Source of the DNA: Bacillus mycoides | GTDB lineage: Bacteria > Bacillota > Bacilli > Bacillales > Bacillaceae_G | DNA: 64,000 nucleotides | Direction: 5' to 3' | Assembly (NCBI RefSeq): GCF_001757995.1 | Contig: NZ_LXLV01000025.1 | Location: 124,001 to 188,000 of the forward strand | Part shown: piece by piece, positions 44,272 to 53,158 of the stretch | Layout: each line of letters starts with the position of its first letter | Position numbering within the stretch: position 1 is the stretch's first letter | Program-made: the position numbers and the translations under genes | Notes under the pieces: model-generated | Told to the model about the DNA's origin: nothing | The model's input: only the letters and a program-made list of their open reading frames with translations | Database searches by the model: none

Positions 44272-44937
44272 ATGTATACAACATTTCTATTTGATTTAGA
44301 TGGAACATTAACTGATCCGAAAGAAGGGATAATCAATGCTGTTCTATACGTGTTAGAAAAAATGGGGATTGAAGAAGTGAATATAAGTGAGTTAGATTCA
44401 TTTATCGGTCCACCAATTCAACAATCTTTTGCAGATAGATATAATATGAATGAAATAGAAGTAGAACGAGCGGTGTTTTACTTTCGGGAATATTTAAAGC
44501 AAAGTGGTTTATTAGAGAATAAAGTATACGATGGAATTGGAGCCCTATTGCAAGAATTAAAGGATGCTGGCAATCGTTTGTTTGTAGCAACTTCAAAACC
44601 TACTGTATTTGCGAAACAAGTAATAGAGCACTTTCAGTTAACATCTTTTTTTGAAGAGATTGTTGGGAGTAATTTAGATGGGACAAGAATAAAAAAGGAA
44701 GAAATAATTGCTCATATTTTACAAACAAATGAAGAACTTCAAAAAGAAGAAATTGTGATGATTGGTGATAGAAAGCATGACGTAATCGGTGCGAGCAGTA
44801 ACGGAATTGCTTCAATAGGTGTATTGTATGGATATGGTAATGAGAATGAATTGAGTGATGCTAGGGCGATTCATATAGTGAAAGATGTCGAAGAGTTACA
44901 AAGCTTTTGTATAGAGAATAGTACGATAAAACTATAG
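44272..44937 (+). CDS. HAD-family phosphatase (phosphoglycolate-phosphatase-like, subfamily IA)
   Basis: The 221-residue product (ATG 44272 after GTGGGGG) has HAD motif I 'FLFDLDGTLTDPK', motif II 'FVATSKP', and motif IV 'VMIGDRKHDVIGASSNGI'. A helical cap lies between I and II. Such enzymes dephosphorylate phosphoglycolate, nucleotides or sugar phosphates. Substrate unknown. Nothing in the neighbourhood narrows it. Confidence 0.85.
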   Translation: MYTTFLFDLDGTLTDPKEGIINAVLYVLEKMGIEEVNISELDSFIGPPIQQSFADRYNMNEIEVERAVFYFREYLKQSGLLENKVYDGIGALLQELKDAGNRLFVATSKPTVFAKQVIEHFQLTSFFEEIVGSNLDGTRIKKEEIIAHILQTNEELQKEEIVMIGDRKHDVIGASSNGIASIGVLYGYGNENELSDARAIHIVKDVEELQSFCIENSTIKL

Positions 44938-44950
44938 AAATAGAACCTAG

Positions 44951-45001
44951 AAATCCCTTTATAACATATGACGATGAAATCGTTTTTGTTTAAAGGGATT
45001 T
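44951..45001 (+). terminator. Probable terminator with a branched loop
   Basis: AAATCCCTTTA (44951-44961) pairs with TAAAGGGATTT (44991-45001); the loop itself holds ACGAT/ATCGT. Confidence 0.6.
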
Positions 45002-45154
45002 TACATATGTAATCGAATATTTATAATTAGACATTTTTAGCATGAAAAATTTGTAATAAAAAGAGGAGGAATGTCATGAAATAAAAGGGTTCGAAATACG
45101 AGTAAAAGTTCGTTATCAAAAGATTGAATTTTCAGTTTAAAAGGAGGGTTATTA

Positions 45155-46594
45155 TTGGAGCTAGTTATTATTTTATTAGCACTTAGTTTACTCATGTTTG
45201 TAGCATATAAAGGATTTTCTGTAATATTATTCGCACCGATTTTTGCATTATTTGCGGTATTTTTGACAGAGCCTAGTTTTGTATTACCTTTCTTTTCAAA
45301 TATTTTTATGGAGAAAATGGTAGGATTTATTAAATTATATTTCCCTGTGTTTTTACTTGGAGCAATATTTGGGAAAGTAGTAGAAATGTCAGGAATCGCT
45401 GATTCCATCGCAAAGACGATTGTAGAGTTAGTTGGGGAAAAACGTACAATTTTAGCAATCGTTTTAATGGGAGCTATTTTAACGTATAGCGGTGTTAGTG
45501 TGTATGTAGTGGTGTTCGCTATATTTCCGTTTGCGGCTAAGTTGTTTCGACAAGCGGATATTCCGAAGCGTTTAATCCCTGGCACAATCGTTCTTGGAGC
45601 AGCAACATTTACAATGGATGCGCTTCCTGGATCGCCACAAATTCAAAACGTAATACCTACAACATTTTTTAAAACGGATATTTATGCAGCACCGATACTA
45701 GGTATTTTAGGAGCAATCTTTGTTTTAACGTTAGGTTTACTATATTTAGAGAGTAGACGTAAGAAGGCAAAAGCAGCAGGAGAAGGGTATTTTGGGTTTA
45801 ACGATGGAAATTCTGAAATGGCAGCATCTTTGCAATTAGAACAAAAAGATATGCCAATATTAAGCAGTATTGAAATTACAAGAGTACAGCAAGTAATTGC
45901 GTTTGTACCACTTATTTTAGTAGGTGTAATGAATAAAGTTTTCACAATCATGATACCAAAGTGGTATCCGAATGGCTTTGATTTCTCAGCTATTGGTATG
46001 AAAGCATTTGGAAAAGTTGAATTAAGTGCGGTAGTTGGGATTTGGTCTGTAGAATTGGCACTTATTATAGGGATTTTATCAACGCTTTTATTATATTGGA
46101 AACGAGTAGTAACTGGATTTCAAGCTGGATTGAATACAAGTATTGGTGGAGCGCTACTTGCAACAATGAATACAGGTGCGGAGTTTGGATTTGGTGGTGT
46201 TATTGCGGCACTTCCAGGATTTGCAATTATGAGAGATAGCATCTCTGCAACTTTCACGAATCCATTAGTGAATGGGGCAGTAACGACGAATATTTTAGCT
46301 GGAATTACAGGGTCAGCATCAGGCGGAATGGGGATTGTTTTAAGTGCGATGGGAGATAAATTTATTGCAGCGGCCAATCAATATGATATTCCGTTAGAAG
46401 TTATGCACCGCATTGTATCAATGGCATCAGGCGGGATGGATACATTACCACATAATGGTGCAATTATTACTATTCTAACGGTAACAGGTTTAACACATAA
46501 ACAGTCATATAAAGATATATTTGCTATTACAATTTTGAAAACGGTTGCTGTATTTGCGGTCATCGCGTTCTATACTTTAACAGGAATCTATTAA
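45155..46594 (+). CDS. GntP-family permease
   Basis: The 479-residue protein starts at TTG with AAAGGAGGG upstream. It has 11-13 hydrophobic helices, and GntP-type motifs 'GAILTYSGVSVYVVVFAIFPFAAKLF', 'ATFTMDALPGSPQIQNVIPT' and 'SASGGMGIVLSAMGDKFIAAANQYDIPLEVMHRIVSMASGGMDTLPHNGAIITIL'. The family imports gluconate and other small organic acids by proton symport. The downstream iron alcohol dehydrogenase hints at uptake and oxidation of a hydroxy-acid or alcohol, but a mobile element now separates them. A minimal ATG-AAA-TAA after AAGAGGAGG (45061-45084) lies in the leader. Confidence 0.85.
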   Translation: MELVIILLALSLLMFVAYKGFSVILFAPIFALFAVFLTEPSFVLPFFSNIFMEKMVGFIKLYFPVFLLGAIFGKVVEMSGIADSIAKTIVELVGEKRTILAIVLMGAILTYSGVSVYVVVFAIFPFAAKLFRQADIPKRLIPGTIVLGAATFTMDALPGSPQIQNVIPTTFFKTDIYAAPILGILGAIFVLTLGLLYLESRRKKAKAAGEGYFGFNDGNSEMAASLQLEQKDMPILSSIEITRVQQVIAFVPLILVGVMNKVFTIMIPKWYPNGFDFSAIGMKAFGKVELSAVVGIWSVELALIIGILSTLLLYWKRVVTGFQAGLNTSIGGALLATMNTGAEFGFGGVIAALPGFAIMRDSISATFTNPLVNGAVTTNILAGITGSASGGMGIVLSAMGDKFIAAANQYDIPLEVMHRIVSMASGGMDTLPHNGAIITILTVTGLTHKQSYKDIFAITILKTVAVFAVIAFYTLTGIY

Positions 46595-46654
46595 TACTAG
46601 ATACGAAAAGAAAAGATTTATCAGATTGATATTTTATATAATAAAATATTTATT
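46595..46654 (+). other. Short AT-rich spacer ending in the target duplication
   Basis: No gene seen; holds the left copy of the 11-bp duplication of the adjacent element. Confidence 0.5.
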
Positions 46655-46932
46655 GTAACTACTCAGTCACTCTATGAAAAAACGGCAGAAAAGTTTTTTA
46701 GTTGGTCGAGAGAGGACCTGGCTATGTATAGGAGCGGTCAGGGCGTTTTCCTGCCAAGCGCAAAGTTTTAAAACAAAGAAGATAGCAAGGTGTAGGTCCA
46801 TTTTTATCTTCATGGCAGCAATCTATATGCTGAAAAATGAAAATAACTTTCTAGAGTTAATAAGGGGCTTATTTTAGCTGGAATAATACTCTTTATCAAA
46901 CTTCTAAATGAAATGTATGGCTGAGTAGTTGC
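46655..46932 (+). mobile_element. MITE-like or IS-derived element, 278 bp, with 11-bp target duplication
   Basis: The ends are inverted repeats: left GTAACTACTCAGTCAC, right (inverted) GCAACTACTCAGCCAT, 13 of 16 matching. Both flanks carry the same 11 bp, AAATATTTATT (46644-46654 and 46933-46943), a target-site duplication of the size made by IS4-family transposases. The interior contains a 67-codon frame (46674-46877) with no similarity I recognise and no intact transposase. Mobilisation would need a transposase in trans. Confidence 0.8.
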
Positions 46933-46965
46933 AAATATTTATTATGGATAGAAGGGGTGGAATAC

Positions 46966-48165
46966 TTGCAAGAAGTTGCTGAGTTTCGTATGCCGAAGTC
47001 TGTATTATATGGGAGAAATTCGTTTGAAAAACTAGGGGATCAATCAAGAAAATTAGGGAAAAGGGCTTTTATTGTAAGTGATACAATTATGGAGAAGTTG
47101 GGTTATGTTGAAAGATGTGTGGATCACTTAAATGCGAAAGGGATTACTGTTATTACGTACAATGAAGTAAATACTGAGCCTACAAATTTACACGTATTAG
47201 AAGCGTTATCTATTTGTAAAGAAGGAAAATGCGATTTTATCATAGGTATTGGCGGAGGAAGTTGTATTGATGCTGCGAAAGCAGTAGCAGTGTTATATAC
47301 AAATGGTGGAGAAATTGAAGATTACGTCCAAAAGGATATAGAAATAGAATACAATCCACTACCGCTAATCGCAATCCCAACAACTTCTGGTACTGGATCG
47401 GAAGTAACAAGTGTAGCAGTAATTACGAATAAAAAAACAGATGTGAAAATGATGATAAAACATCCAAGCTTTACCCCTCATGTTGCGATAATAGACCCGA
47501 TTTTTACAAGTTCGGTACCATCTCATATTACTGCAGCAACGGGAGTAGATGCATTATGTCATGCAATTGAAGCTTATATTTCTAAAGTTTCACAACCTCT
47601 TACAGATGTTCTTGCTCTTTCAGCTATTGAAAGTATTATGAAATATTTACGTATCGCATATGAAGATGGAGATAATATGGAAGCAAGGGAAGCAATGATG
47701 ATTGCTTCATTACAAGCGGGGATAGCTTTTTCAAATGCATCTGTTACATTAGTTCATGGTATGTCCCGTCCAGTGGGAGCAATATTCCATGTACCACATG
47801 GAATATCGAATGCAATACTATTACCTACAGTTTTAGAGTTTACAAAAATGAGTGCAGTAAAAAGGTTAGCGGAAGTAGGACGTAGCTTAAACAAAGATTT
47901 GTATTCCCATTCTGATGAAGAAGTAGCGAATTATACCATTGCTGAAATTAAGAAACTTTGTTTTGATCTTTGTATCCCTAATTTAAGAGAATACGGAATT
48001 GATGAAGTTGAATTTGAAAATGCGATTTCTAAAATGGCGAAAGATGCTATCGGAAGTGGGAGTCCAAGTAACAATCCACGAGTTCCATCTTATGATGAAA
48101 TAAAAGAGCTCTATCGAAAATGCTTTGATTATAAATATGAGGTTACTACAAGAGGAGTTTTCTGA
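46966..48165 (+). CDS. Iron-containing (group III) alcohol dehydrogenase
   Basis: The 399-residue product starts at TTG 46966, where AAGGGGTGG is properly spaced; GTG 46957 lies within that site. Motifs: 'DFIIGIGGGSCIDAAKAVAV' (NAD(P)-binding Gly-Gly-Gly-Ser), 'IAIPTTSGTGSEVTSVAVIT', and the metal-binding 'GVDALCHAIEAYISK' and 'LVHGMSRPVGAIFHVPHGISNAILLP' (Asp and His ligands). It oxidises or reduces alcohols or 3-hydroxy acids. A GntP permease is upstream; the pair could be a catabolic unit, but the element at 46655-46932 breaks it. Confidence 0.9.
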   Translation: MQEVAEFRMPKSVLYGRNSFEKLGDQSRKLGKRAFIVSDTIMEKLGYVERCVDHLNAKGITVITYNEVNTEPTNLHVLEALSICKEGKCDFIIGIGGGSCIDAAKAVAVLYTNGGEIEDYVQKDIEIEYNPLPLIAIPTTSGTGSEVTSVAVITNKKTDVKMMIKHPSFTPHVAIIDPIFTSSVPSHITAATGVDALCHAIEAYISKVSQPLTDVLALSAIESIMKYLRIAYEDGDNMEAREAMMIASLQAGIAFSNASVTLVHGMSRPVGAIFHVPHGISNAILLPTVLEFTKMSAVKRLAEVGRSLNKDLYSHSDEEVANYTIAEIKKLCFDLCIPNLREYGIDEVEFENAISKMAKDAIGSGSPSNNPRVPSYDEIKELYRKCFDYKYEVTTRGVF

Positions 48166-48316
48166 ATATTCGTTAATTATTTCCGTGGAAATGAAAAGTA
48201 ACTTTTAATATAAATGGTTATAAAACTATTAATTATATTTCAGTAGAACATTATTTATTGTGTATAAATTACAGTATGAATTACACGTTTTAAAATATTA
48301 TTTTGAAGGAGAATAT

Positions 48317-49015
48317 ATGAAATTAATAGGTCTTATTGGCGGAATGAGCTGGGAGTCATCTACTGAGTATTACAAAATGATAAATGAAGAAGTAAAAATG
48401 AGATTGGGTGGATTACATTCAGCGAAATGTCTGCTTTACAGTGTTGACTTTGAAGAAATTGAGCGATATCAATCTGAAGGGGATTGGGATAAAGCGGGAG
48501 AAGTATTAGGAAATGCAGCTTCTTCTTTGGAGAAGGGTGGTGCTGCTTTTATAATAATTTGTACAAATACAATGCATAAAGTTATTAAGCATATAAAAAA
48601 TAGAATCAGTATTCCAATATTACATATTGCTGATGCAACAGCGAAGGAAATAAAACAACAGGGGATTCAATCAGTTGGTCTACTTGGGACAAAATACACG
48701 ATGGAAGAGGATTTCTATAAATTACGTATAGAAGAAAATGATATAAAAGTAATTGTACCAATAGAAGAAGATAGAGAGAGAATAAATAAAATAATATATA
48801 ACGAATTATGTTTAGGAAAAATAAACCCACAATCAAGGAAGTATTTTGAAAATGTAATGGAAGATTTGGCGCAAAGAGGAGCAAAAGGCATAATATTAGG
48901 GTGTACGGAAATAGGACTATTAGTAAAACAGGAAGATTCAGTAGTTCCTTTATTTGATACAGCACACATACACGCGATTGAAGCTGTAAATATCGCCTTA
49001 GAATATAGAGTATAA
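48317..49015 (+). CDS. Aspartate/glutamate racemase family protein
   Basis: ATG 48317 follows GAAGGAG. The 232-residue protein has 'IGLIGGMSWESSTEYYKMINEEV' (N-terminal substrate loop), Cys in 'FIIICTNTMHKV' (about residue 82) and Cys in 'GIILGCTEIGLLV' (about 197), the paired active-site cysteines of the cofactor-independent racemases (RacX/YgeA-like). D-amino acid production is expected; broad substrate range is possible. Neighbours do not define the substrate. Confidence 0.88.
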   Translation: MKLIGLIGGMSWESSTEYYKMINEEVKMRLGGLHSAKCLLYSVDFEEIERYQSEGDWDKAGEVLGNAASSLEKGGAAFIIICTNTMHKVIKHIKNRISIPILHIADATAKEIKQQGIQSVGLLGTKYTMEEDFYKLRIEENDIKVIVPIEEDRERINKIIYNELCLGKINPQSRKYFENVMEDLAQRGAKGIILGCTEIGLLVKQEDSVVPLFDTAHIHAIEAVNIALEYRV

Positions 49016-49105
49016 TTTTATTATGTAAACAACAATCGCGTATGTGTGGAAAACATTCAGAAAATATTTTATAATGTAAGTGGTTACATTCAAGGGGGAA
49101 TACGG

Positions 49106-49579
49106 ATGTTTTCAGTTCAACCAATCGCATTTGTACATAATGAAAGAATGGAAATAGTAGATGATGATTGGGGAGAAATAAGATCACTTATTACTTTAAG
49201 AGATTCGTTTACAGAGGAAAGTATACAAGGGATTGAAGATTTTTCTCATATTGAGGTTATTTTCTATTTTCATAAAGTAACAGATGAACAAATTCAGTAT
49301 TCTGCTAGACACCCTAGAAATAATAGTAATTTTCCAAAGGTAGGAATTTTTGCACAGCGTGGAAAAAATCGTCCGAATCGACTAGGAGCGACAATTGTTA
49401 AAGTGATAAGAAGAGATGGAAAGACAATTGTTGTAGAAGGATTAGACGCAATCGATGGCACGCCTATTTTGGATATAAAGCCTGTTATGAAAGAATTTAT
49501 ACCGAGAGAAGAAATAAAACAGCCTGAATGGGCAACAGACATTATGAAACAGTATTGGAAGGGGAACGAAGTGAAATGA
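49106..49579 (+). CDS. trmO: tRNA (N6-threonylcarbamoyladenosine-37-N6)-methyltransferase TrmO-like
   Basis: ATG 49106 follows CAAGGGGG. The 157-residue protein is the TsaA/UPF0066 domain alone: 'MFSVQPIAFVHNERME', 'LRDSFTEESIQGIEDFSHIEVIFYFHKV', 'GIFAQRGKNRPNRLGATIVKV' and 'LDAIDGTPILDIKP'. TrmO of Escherichia coli methylates t6A37 in tRNA-Thr with SAM. Bacillus members share the domain; exact tRNA target here is inferred. The stop overlaps the next GNAT gene (ATGA), so they form an operon. Confidence 0.85.
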   Translation: MFSVQPIAFVHNERMEIVDDDWGEIRSLITLRDSFTEESIQGIEDFSHIEVIFYFHKVTDEQIQYSARHPRNNSNFPKVGIFAQRGKNRPNRLGATIVKVIRRDGKTIVVEGLDAIDGTPILDIKPVMKEFIPREEIKQPEWATDIMKQYWKGNEVK

Positions 49580-50016
49580 GAATTTATGAAGCAACAATTG
49601 CAGATTTAGATGGACTAGCATCTGTTTTTAATAACTATCGAGTATTTTATCGACAAGATTCCGACATTGAAGGAGCAAAAGCATTTTTACGAAATCGAAT
49701 TGAGCGAAAAGAATCAGTCATTTTTGTAGCGGTGGAAGACGGGGAATATATTGGTTTCACACAATTATATCCATCATTCTCATCTATTTCGATGAAGGAA
49801 TTATGGATATTAAATGACTTATTTGTACAAGCGAAGAAACGCGGGGCAGGAACGGGTAAAAAATTGTTAGAAGCTGCTAAAGCGTTCGCTTTAGAAAATG
49901 GTGCAAAAGGTTTAAAACTACAAACAGAAATTGATAATTTATCAGCACAGCGACTATATGCTGAAAATGGATATTTGAGAGATAATCGTTATTTCCATTA
50001 TGAATTAACTTTTTGA
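49576..50016 (+). CDS. GNAT-family N-acetyltransferase
   Basis: Starts at ATG 49576, overlapping the trmO stop by four bases. The 146-residue protein has the GNAT fold: 'MRIYEATIADLDGLASVFNNYR', the acetyl-CoA-binding motif A 'LNDLFVQAKKRGAGTGKKLLEAAKAFA' (Arg/Gln-x-x-Gly-x-Gly/Ala) and 'LQTEIDNLSAQRLYAENGY'. The acceptor is unknown. Co-translation with trmO hints at a shared regulatory unit but not necessarily a shared pathway. Confidence 0.88.
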   Translation: MRIYEATIADLDGLASVFNNYRVFYRQDSDIEGAKAFLRNRIERKESVIFVAVEDGEYIGFTQLYPSFSSISMKELWILNDLFVQAKKRGAGTGKKLLEAAKAFALENGAKGLKLQTEIDNLSAQRLYAENGYLRDNRYFHYELTF

Positions 50017-50029
50017 AATATATATAGTT

Positions 50030-50064
50030 AAATGAGACGTTTTCAAAATGAAGACGTCTCATTT
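50030..50064. terminator. Bidirectional terminator
   Basis: AAATGAGACGT (50030-50040) pairs with ACGTCTCATTT (50054-50064), between convergent genes. Confidence 0.92.
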
Positions 50065-50071
50065 AATTTTT

Positions 50072-50599
50072 TTATTGATGATTTAAAATCCAATTTGTAG
50101 CGTCTTCAAAGTTTTCTGCAATGTAATTCGGCTCAATATGTGCCCATTTATCTCGGAAAGTATGTAAAGCGTCATATCCAGCACCAGTTCGAACTAATAT
50201 TGTTGTTGCATTTACTTTTGCACCAGCAACAATATCAGTCCAGCGATCACCAATTACAGCACATTTTGTTAAATTAAGCTCATGTTTTTCCGCTGCTTGC
50301 AGGAGCATACCTGTGCTCGGTTTGCGGCATTCACATCCATCACCATGTTTATGAGGACATAGGTAAATATCATCAAAACCAAACTCTTTTAATTCTTGCA
50401 CAAAATCATTCGCAGTTGCTTTTCCATCCGCGATACCTGGTTGATTCGTAAAAGAGAATAGTTTAATATTTTGAGCTTTTAACTTTTGTAAAGATTCCTT
50501 TGTAAAAGGAAACAATGTGAAAGCACCTGGATAATGTATTGTAGTATCACCGCCAATTGTTCCGTCACGATCAATGAAAATAGCTTCAATGTTTTTCAT
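50072..50599 (-). CDS. HAD-IIIA phosphatase, GmhB-like
   Basis: The 175-residue protein has HAD motif I 'AIFIDRDGTIGGD', motif II 'FSFTNQPGIADG', a zinc-binding loop 'CPHKHGDGCECRKPSTGM' (Cys-x-His...Cys-x-Cys) and motif IV 'AVIGDRWTDIVAGAKVNA'. These match histidinol-phosphate/heptose bisphosphate phosphatases of subfamily IIIA. No heptose genes are nearby, so the substrate stays open. It is followed upstream by a GNAT gene in the same direction with about 29 bp between. Confidence 0.87.
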   Translation of the reverse strand: MKNIEAIFIDRDGTIGGDTTIHYPGAFTLFPFTKESLQKLKAQNIKLFSFTNQPGIADGKATANDFVQELKEFGFDDIYLCPHKHGDGCECRKPSTGMLLQAAEKHELNLTKCAVIGDRWTDIVAGAKVNATTILVRTGAGYDALHTFRDKWAHIEPNYIAENFEDATNWILNHQ

Positions 50600-50628
50600 A
50601 GTTATAGTCCTTTCTTTGTACCAGTAGT

Positions 50629-51060
50629 TTAAAAATGTTTTATAAATCGATACCCATTCACTTCATAGCCCAATTTTTCATAGAAGGGGTGTGCTTCTTT
50701 TCGGTTCATTCCACTAACAAGCCAAGTACCAATACAGTTATGCTCTTTTGCTAATTGTTCTGCATAATCCATTAACACTTGTCCAATACCTTTTCGACGT
50801 ATTGTAGAATCAACACTAATAATTGAAATCTCTCCATAACGAGTTACATCTTCTAAATTTTCACGTATACGAAATCCTAGTAATCCAAAAATAGTATTAT
50901 CTTCCTCATATACATATAAAAAATCAAAAGGGCTCATTTTTACGAATTGTAAACGATTCTTCATATCGTCATTAGAGATAGAGGATCCTTTTAATTCTTT
51001 TGTAAGAGAACAAAGTGAATCTATATCATCTATAGTCGCTTCACGAATTTGAACTGACAT
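50629..51060 (-). CDS. GNAT-family N-acetyltransferase
   Basis: The 143-residue product starts at ATG 51060 with GGGGTTG upstream; an in-frame start at 51096 is less likely. Motifs: 'VQIREATIDDIDSLCSLTKELKG', 'EISIISVDSTIRRKGIGQVLMDYAEQLA' (Arg-Arg-Lys-Gly-Ile-Gly acetyl-CoA loop) and 'AHPFYEKLGYEVNGYRFIK'. It is probably transcribed with the HAD-IIIA gene. The acceptor is unknown. Confidence 0.87.
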   Translation of the reverse strand: MSVQIREATIDDIDSLCSLTKELKGSSISNDDMKNRLQFVKMSPFDFLYVYEEDNTIFGLLGFRIRENLEDVTRYGEISIISVDSTIRRKGIGQVLMDYAEQLAKEHNCIGTWLVSGMNRKEAHPFYEKLGYEVNGYRFIKHF

Positions 51061-51227
51061 ATGATCAACCCCATTTACTTTAAAATCTTCAAACATTAAA
51101 TGTTCTGTTAAAGTATGTATTTTCCTGCTACCGAAACAAATATTTTAGAAATGATATAATACTATATTAAGAGGGATATGTTATCATTTCCCTTGATTGT
51201 AATGTAAATGGAAAGAAGGTAAGTATT

Positions 51228-51938
51228 ATGCTAGAGGTGAATATCCGCTCAGCCGGATATGAAATTGGTGAAAAGACAGTTCATGATATTGTATTTGCAA
51301 TTGAAAAAGGAGAGTTAGTGGCTCTTATTGGTGCAAATGGCGCAGGAAAGAGTACGACAATTAAATCGATACTCGGTTTGCTTGTCAATATGGATGGTGA
51401 AATTTCGTTTGGTGAAAAGAAAAATCCATATGCCTATGTACCGGAGCATCCCACTTATTATGATTATTTAACTTTATGGGAGCATATTGAATTGTTAATG
51501 GCTGCCCGTGGAAATAAAGTAGGAAATTGGGAGGATAAAGCAAGGGAATTATTACATACGTTTCGAATGGAAAAACATATACACGAATACATATCAAAGT
51601 TTTCAAAAGGTATGAAACAAAAATCGATGCTTATATTAGCATTTTTAACAGAGCCAGATTTTTATATTATTGATGAGCCTTTTATTGGTTTAGATCCAGT
51701 AGCTACGAAAGAATTCTTGAACTACTTATATAAAGAAAAAGAGCGAGGAGCCGGAATTTTACTTTGTACGCACGTACTGGATACAGCTGAAAGAATTTGT
51801 GAAAGATTTTTACTCATTTCGCAAGGTACGTTAGTAACAGATGGACATTTAGAGGCGATACAATCGTTAGCAAAAATGCCAGGAAGTACACTTTTAGATT
51901 GTTTCGATGCAATTGTAAGGCGGGAACAGCATGATTAA
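51228..51938 (+). CDS. ABC transporter ATP-binding protein, EcsA-like
   Basis: The 236-residue ATPase has Walker A 'GANGAGKST', a signature 'FSKGMKQK' instead of LSGGQ, Walker B 'DFYIIDEPFIGLD' and H-loop 'LLCTHVLDTAE'. The FSKGMKQ signature occurs in EcsA-type exporters. It overlaps the downstream permease start by eight bases, so both form one complex. GAAGGTAAGT precedes the ATG. The Bacillus Ecs system affects secretion, processing and intramembrane proteolysis; a paralogue with another cargo is equally possible. Confidence 0.87.
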   Translation: MLEVNIRSAGYEIGEKTVHDIVFAIEKGELVALIGANGAGKSTTIKSILGLLVNMDGEISFGEKKNPYAYVPEHPTYYDYLTLWEHIELLMAARGNKVGNWEDKARELLHTFRMEKHIHEYISKFSKGMKQKSMLILAFLTEPDFYIIDEPFIGLDPVATKEFLNYLYKEKERGAGILLCTHVLDTAERICERFLLISQGTLVTDGHLEAIQSLAKMPGSTLLDCFDAIVRREQHD

Positions 51939-53130
51939 ACAACAGTTTAATAAGAGGTTACGTCATGAGTTGCAAAGAAAATGGAAGGCGATTCGTTCTG
52001 TAACAGATTGGACAGTAGCATTATATATTGTTATTCCCGCACTTATATTTATTGTAATGTATTATCGTTCATTATGGGGAAAAGAACTATCAATGGAAGA
52101 GACCGTTTATTTTGGATTAGGTTTACTTGCATTTTACTTTGTTACATTTTCAAGAGGAGTTCGCTCATTTTTTGAGCAAGCAGATAGCTTATTTTTAATT
52201 TCATATCCAAATCATATGCAACAATTAATGAAGCTGGGCATGATGTATACGTTTATTCGGATTGCAATAACGAACGTATATATAGTATTCATTATGTTAC
52301 CTATATTGATGAAAAGTATGGGAGCGACAATTATACAAATCGTACTGTTTTGGATTTTCTTTACTGTTTTTCGATTTATGCTATCGTTGTTGACGAGATT
52401 CATAAATGTACGTGTGGGGAAACGATGGGTTTTATTGATTATAAAAGATGTTATATTTTCTTTAAGTTTAGTCTATTTTGGAATCAGTGTATTTTTCATT
52501 TTTAAAAATCCATTGTATTTCATATTATTTACCGGCCTAGTAGCTGTACTTACTGTAGTCTTAGTAAAAGAAAAGATGAATTATAAAAATTTGTTTTTTA
52601 AAGAAGTTGAGAAAGAAAAAGAAGAAAGTATGCGCTGGACTGTAGGGATTATGCAAGTTGGTGGTCATGCTGTGAAGCCGAGTAGTTCGAATAAAAAACC
52701 GTGGATGTTCCCTCGTTCTAAAAATATATTAGGAAAAAAATCTGATTCGCGTATTGTAGAATCTTTTTTGAAAGAATTTTTGCGTACAAGTAGTGCTTTA
52801 ATGTTTTATGTTCAAATTGTATGTATAAGTACTGTAAGTATTATCGTGACTCCGCAGTGGATAACAGCTATTATTCTTGTATTTGCTATAGTTGCTATTT
52901 CTCGCTATGCGCGTGATTATTGGAATGAATTTACGAAGAAAATGTTTCTACATTTATATTGTGACGAAGGAGAATTACTATTATTAAGATGGAAGGCGGA
53001 TCGTTATTTGCTCCTTCCAGTCGTATTTATGTACGGAACAGTCATCCTCTCACAGTTTTATTTATTGCCAGCAGTAATTATTGGAGTTATTTTTATAGTA
53101 TTCATTGGTTGGATTGTATTTTCGCCATAG
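51931..53130 (+). CDS. ABC transporter permease, EcsB-like
   Basis: The 399-residue protein has about nine hydrophobic helices in two groups separated by a charged loop (about 225-270, 'EVEKEKEESMRW'). The N-terminal 'FNKRLRHELQRKWKAIRSVTDWTVALYIVIPA' and 'YCDEGELLLLRWKADRYLLLPVV' resemble EcsB family proteins. It pairs with the overlapping ATPase gene. No third ecs gene (ecsC) follows, unlike the housekeeping ecsABC operon, so this may be a paralogue. Confidence 0.82.
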   Translation: MIKQQFNKRLRHELQRKWKAIRSVTDWTVALYIVIPALIFIVMYYRSLWGKELSMEETVYFGLGLLAFYFVTFSRGVRSFFEQADSLFLISYPNHMQQLMKLGMMYTFIRIAITNVYIVFIMLPILMKSMGATIIQIVLFWIFFTVFRFMLSLLTRFINVRVGKRWVLLIIKDVIFSLSLVYFGISVFFIFKNPLYFILFTGLVAVLTVVLVKEKMNYKNLFFKEVEKEKEESMRWTVGIMQVGGHAVKPSSSNKKPWMFPRSKNILGKKSDSRIVESFLKEFLRTSSALMFYVQIVCISTVSIIVTPQWITAIILVFAIVAISRYARDYWNEFTKKMFLHLYCDEGELLLLRWKADRYLLLPVVFMYGTVILSQFYLLPAVIIGVIFIVFIGWIVFSP

Positions 53131-53158
53131 AAAAAGAGCCGGAAATGGCCCTTTTTCT
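53129..53158. terminator. Terminator after the EcsB-like gene
   Basis: AGAAAAAGAGCC pairs with GGCCCTTTTTCT (one A-C mismatch), over a GGAAAT loop; it also lies at the end of the small minus-strand gene. Confidence 0.85.

Noticed and set aside
45037-45585. 182-codon minus-strand ORF over the GntP permease gene
   Set aside because: Antisense to a clear membrane protein; no ribosome-binding site.
46674-46877. 67-codon ORF inside the inverted-repeat element
   Set aside because: No ribosome-binding site and no transposase motif; probably spacer DNA of the element.
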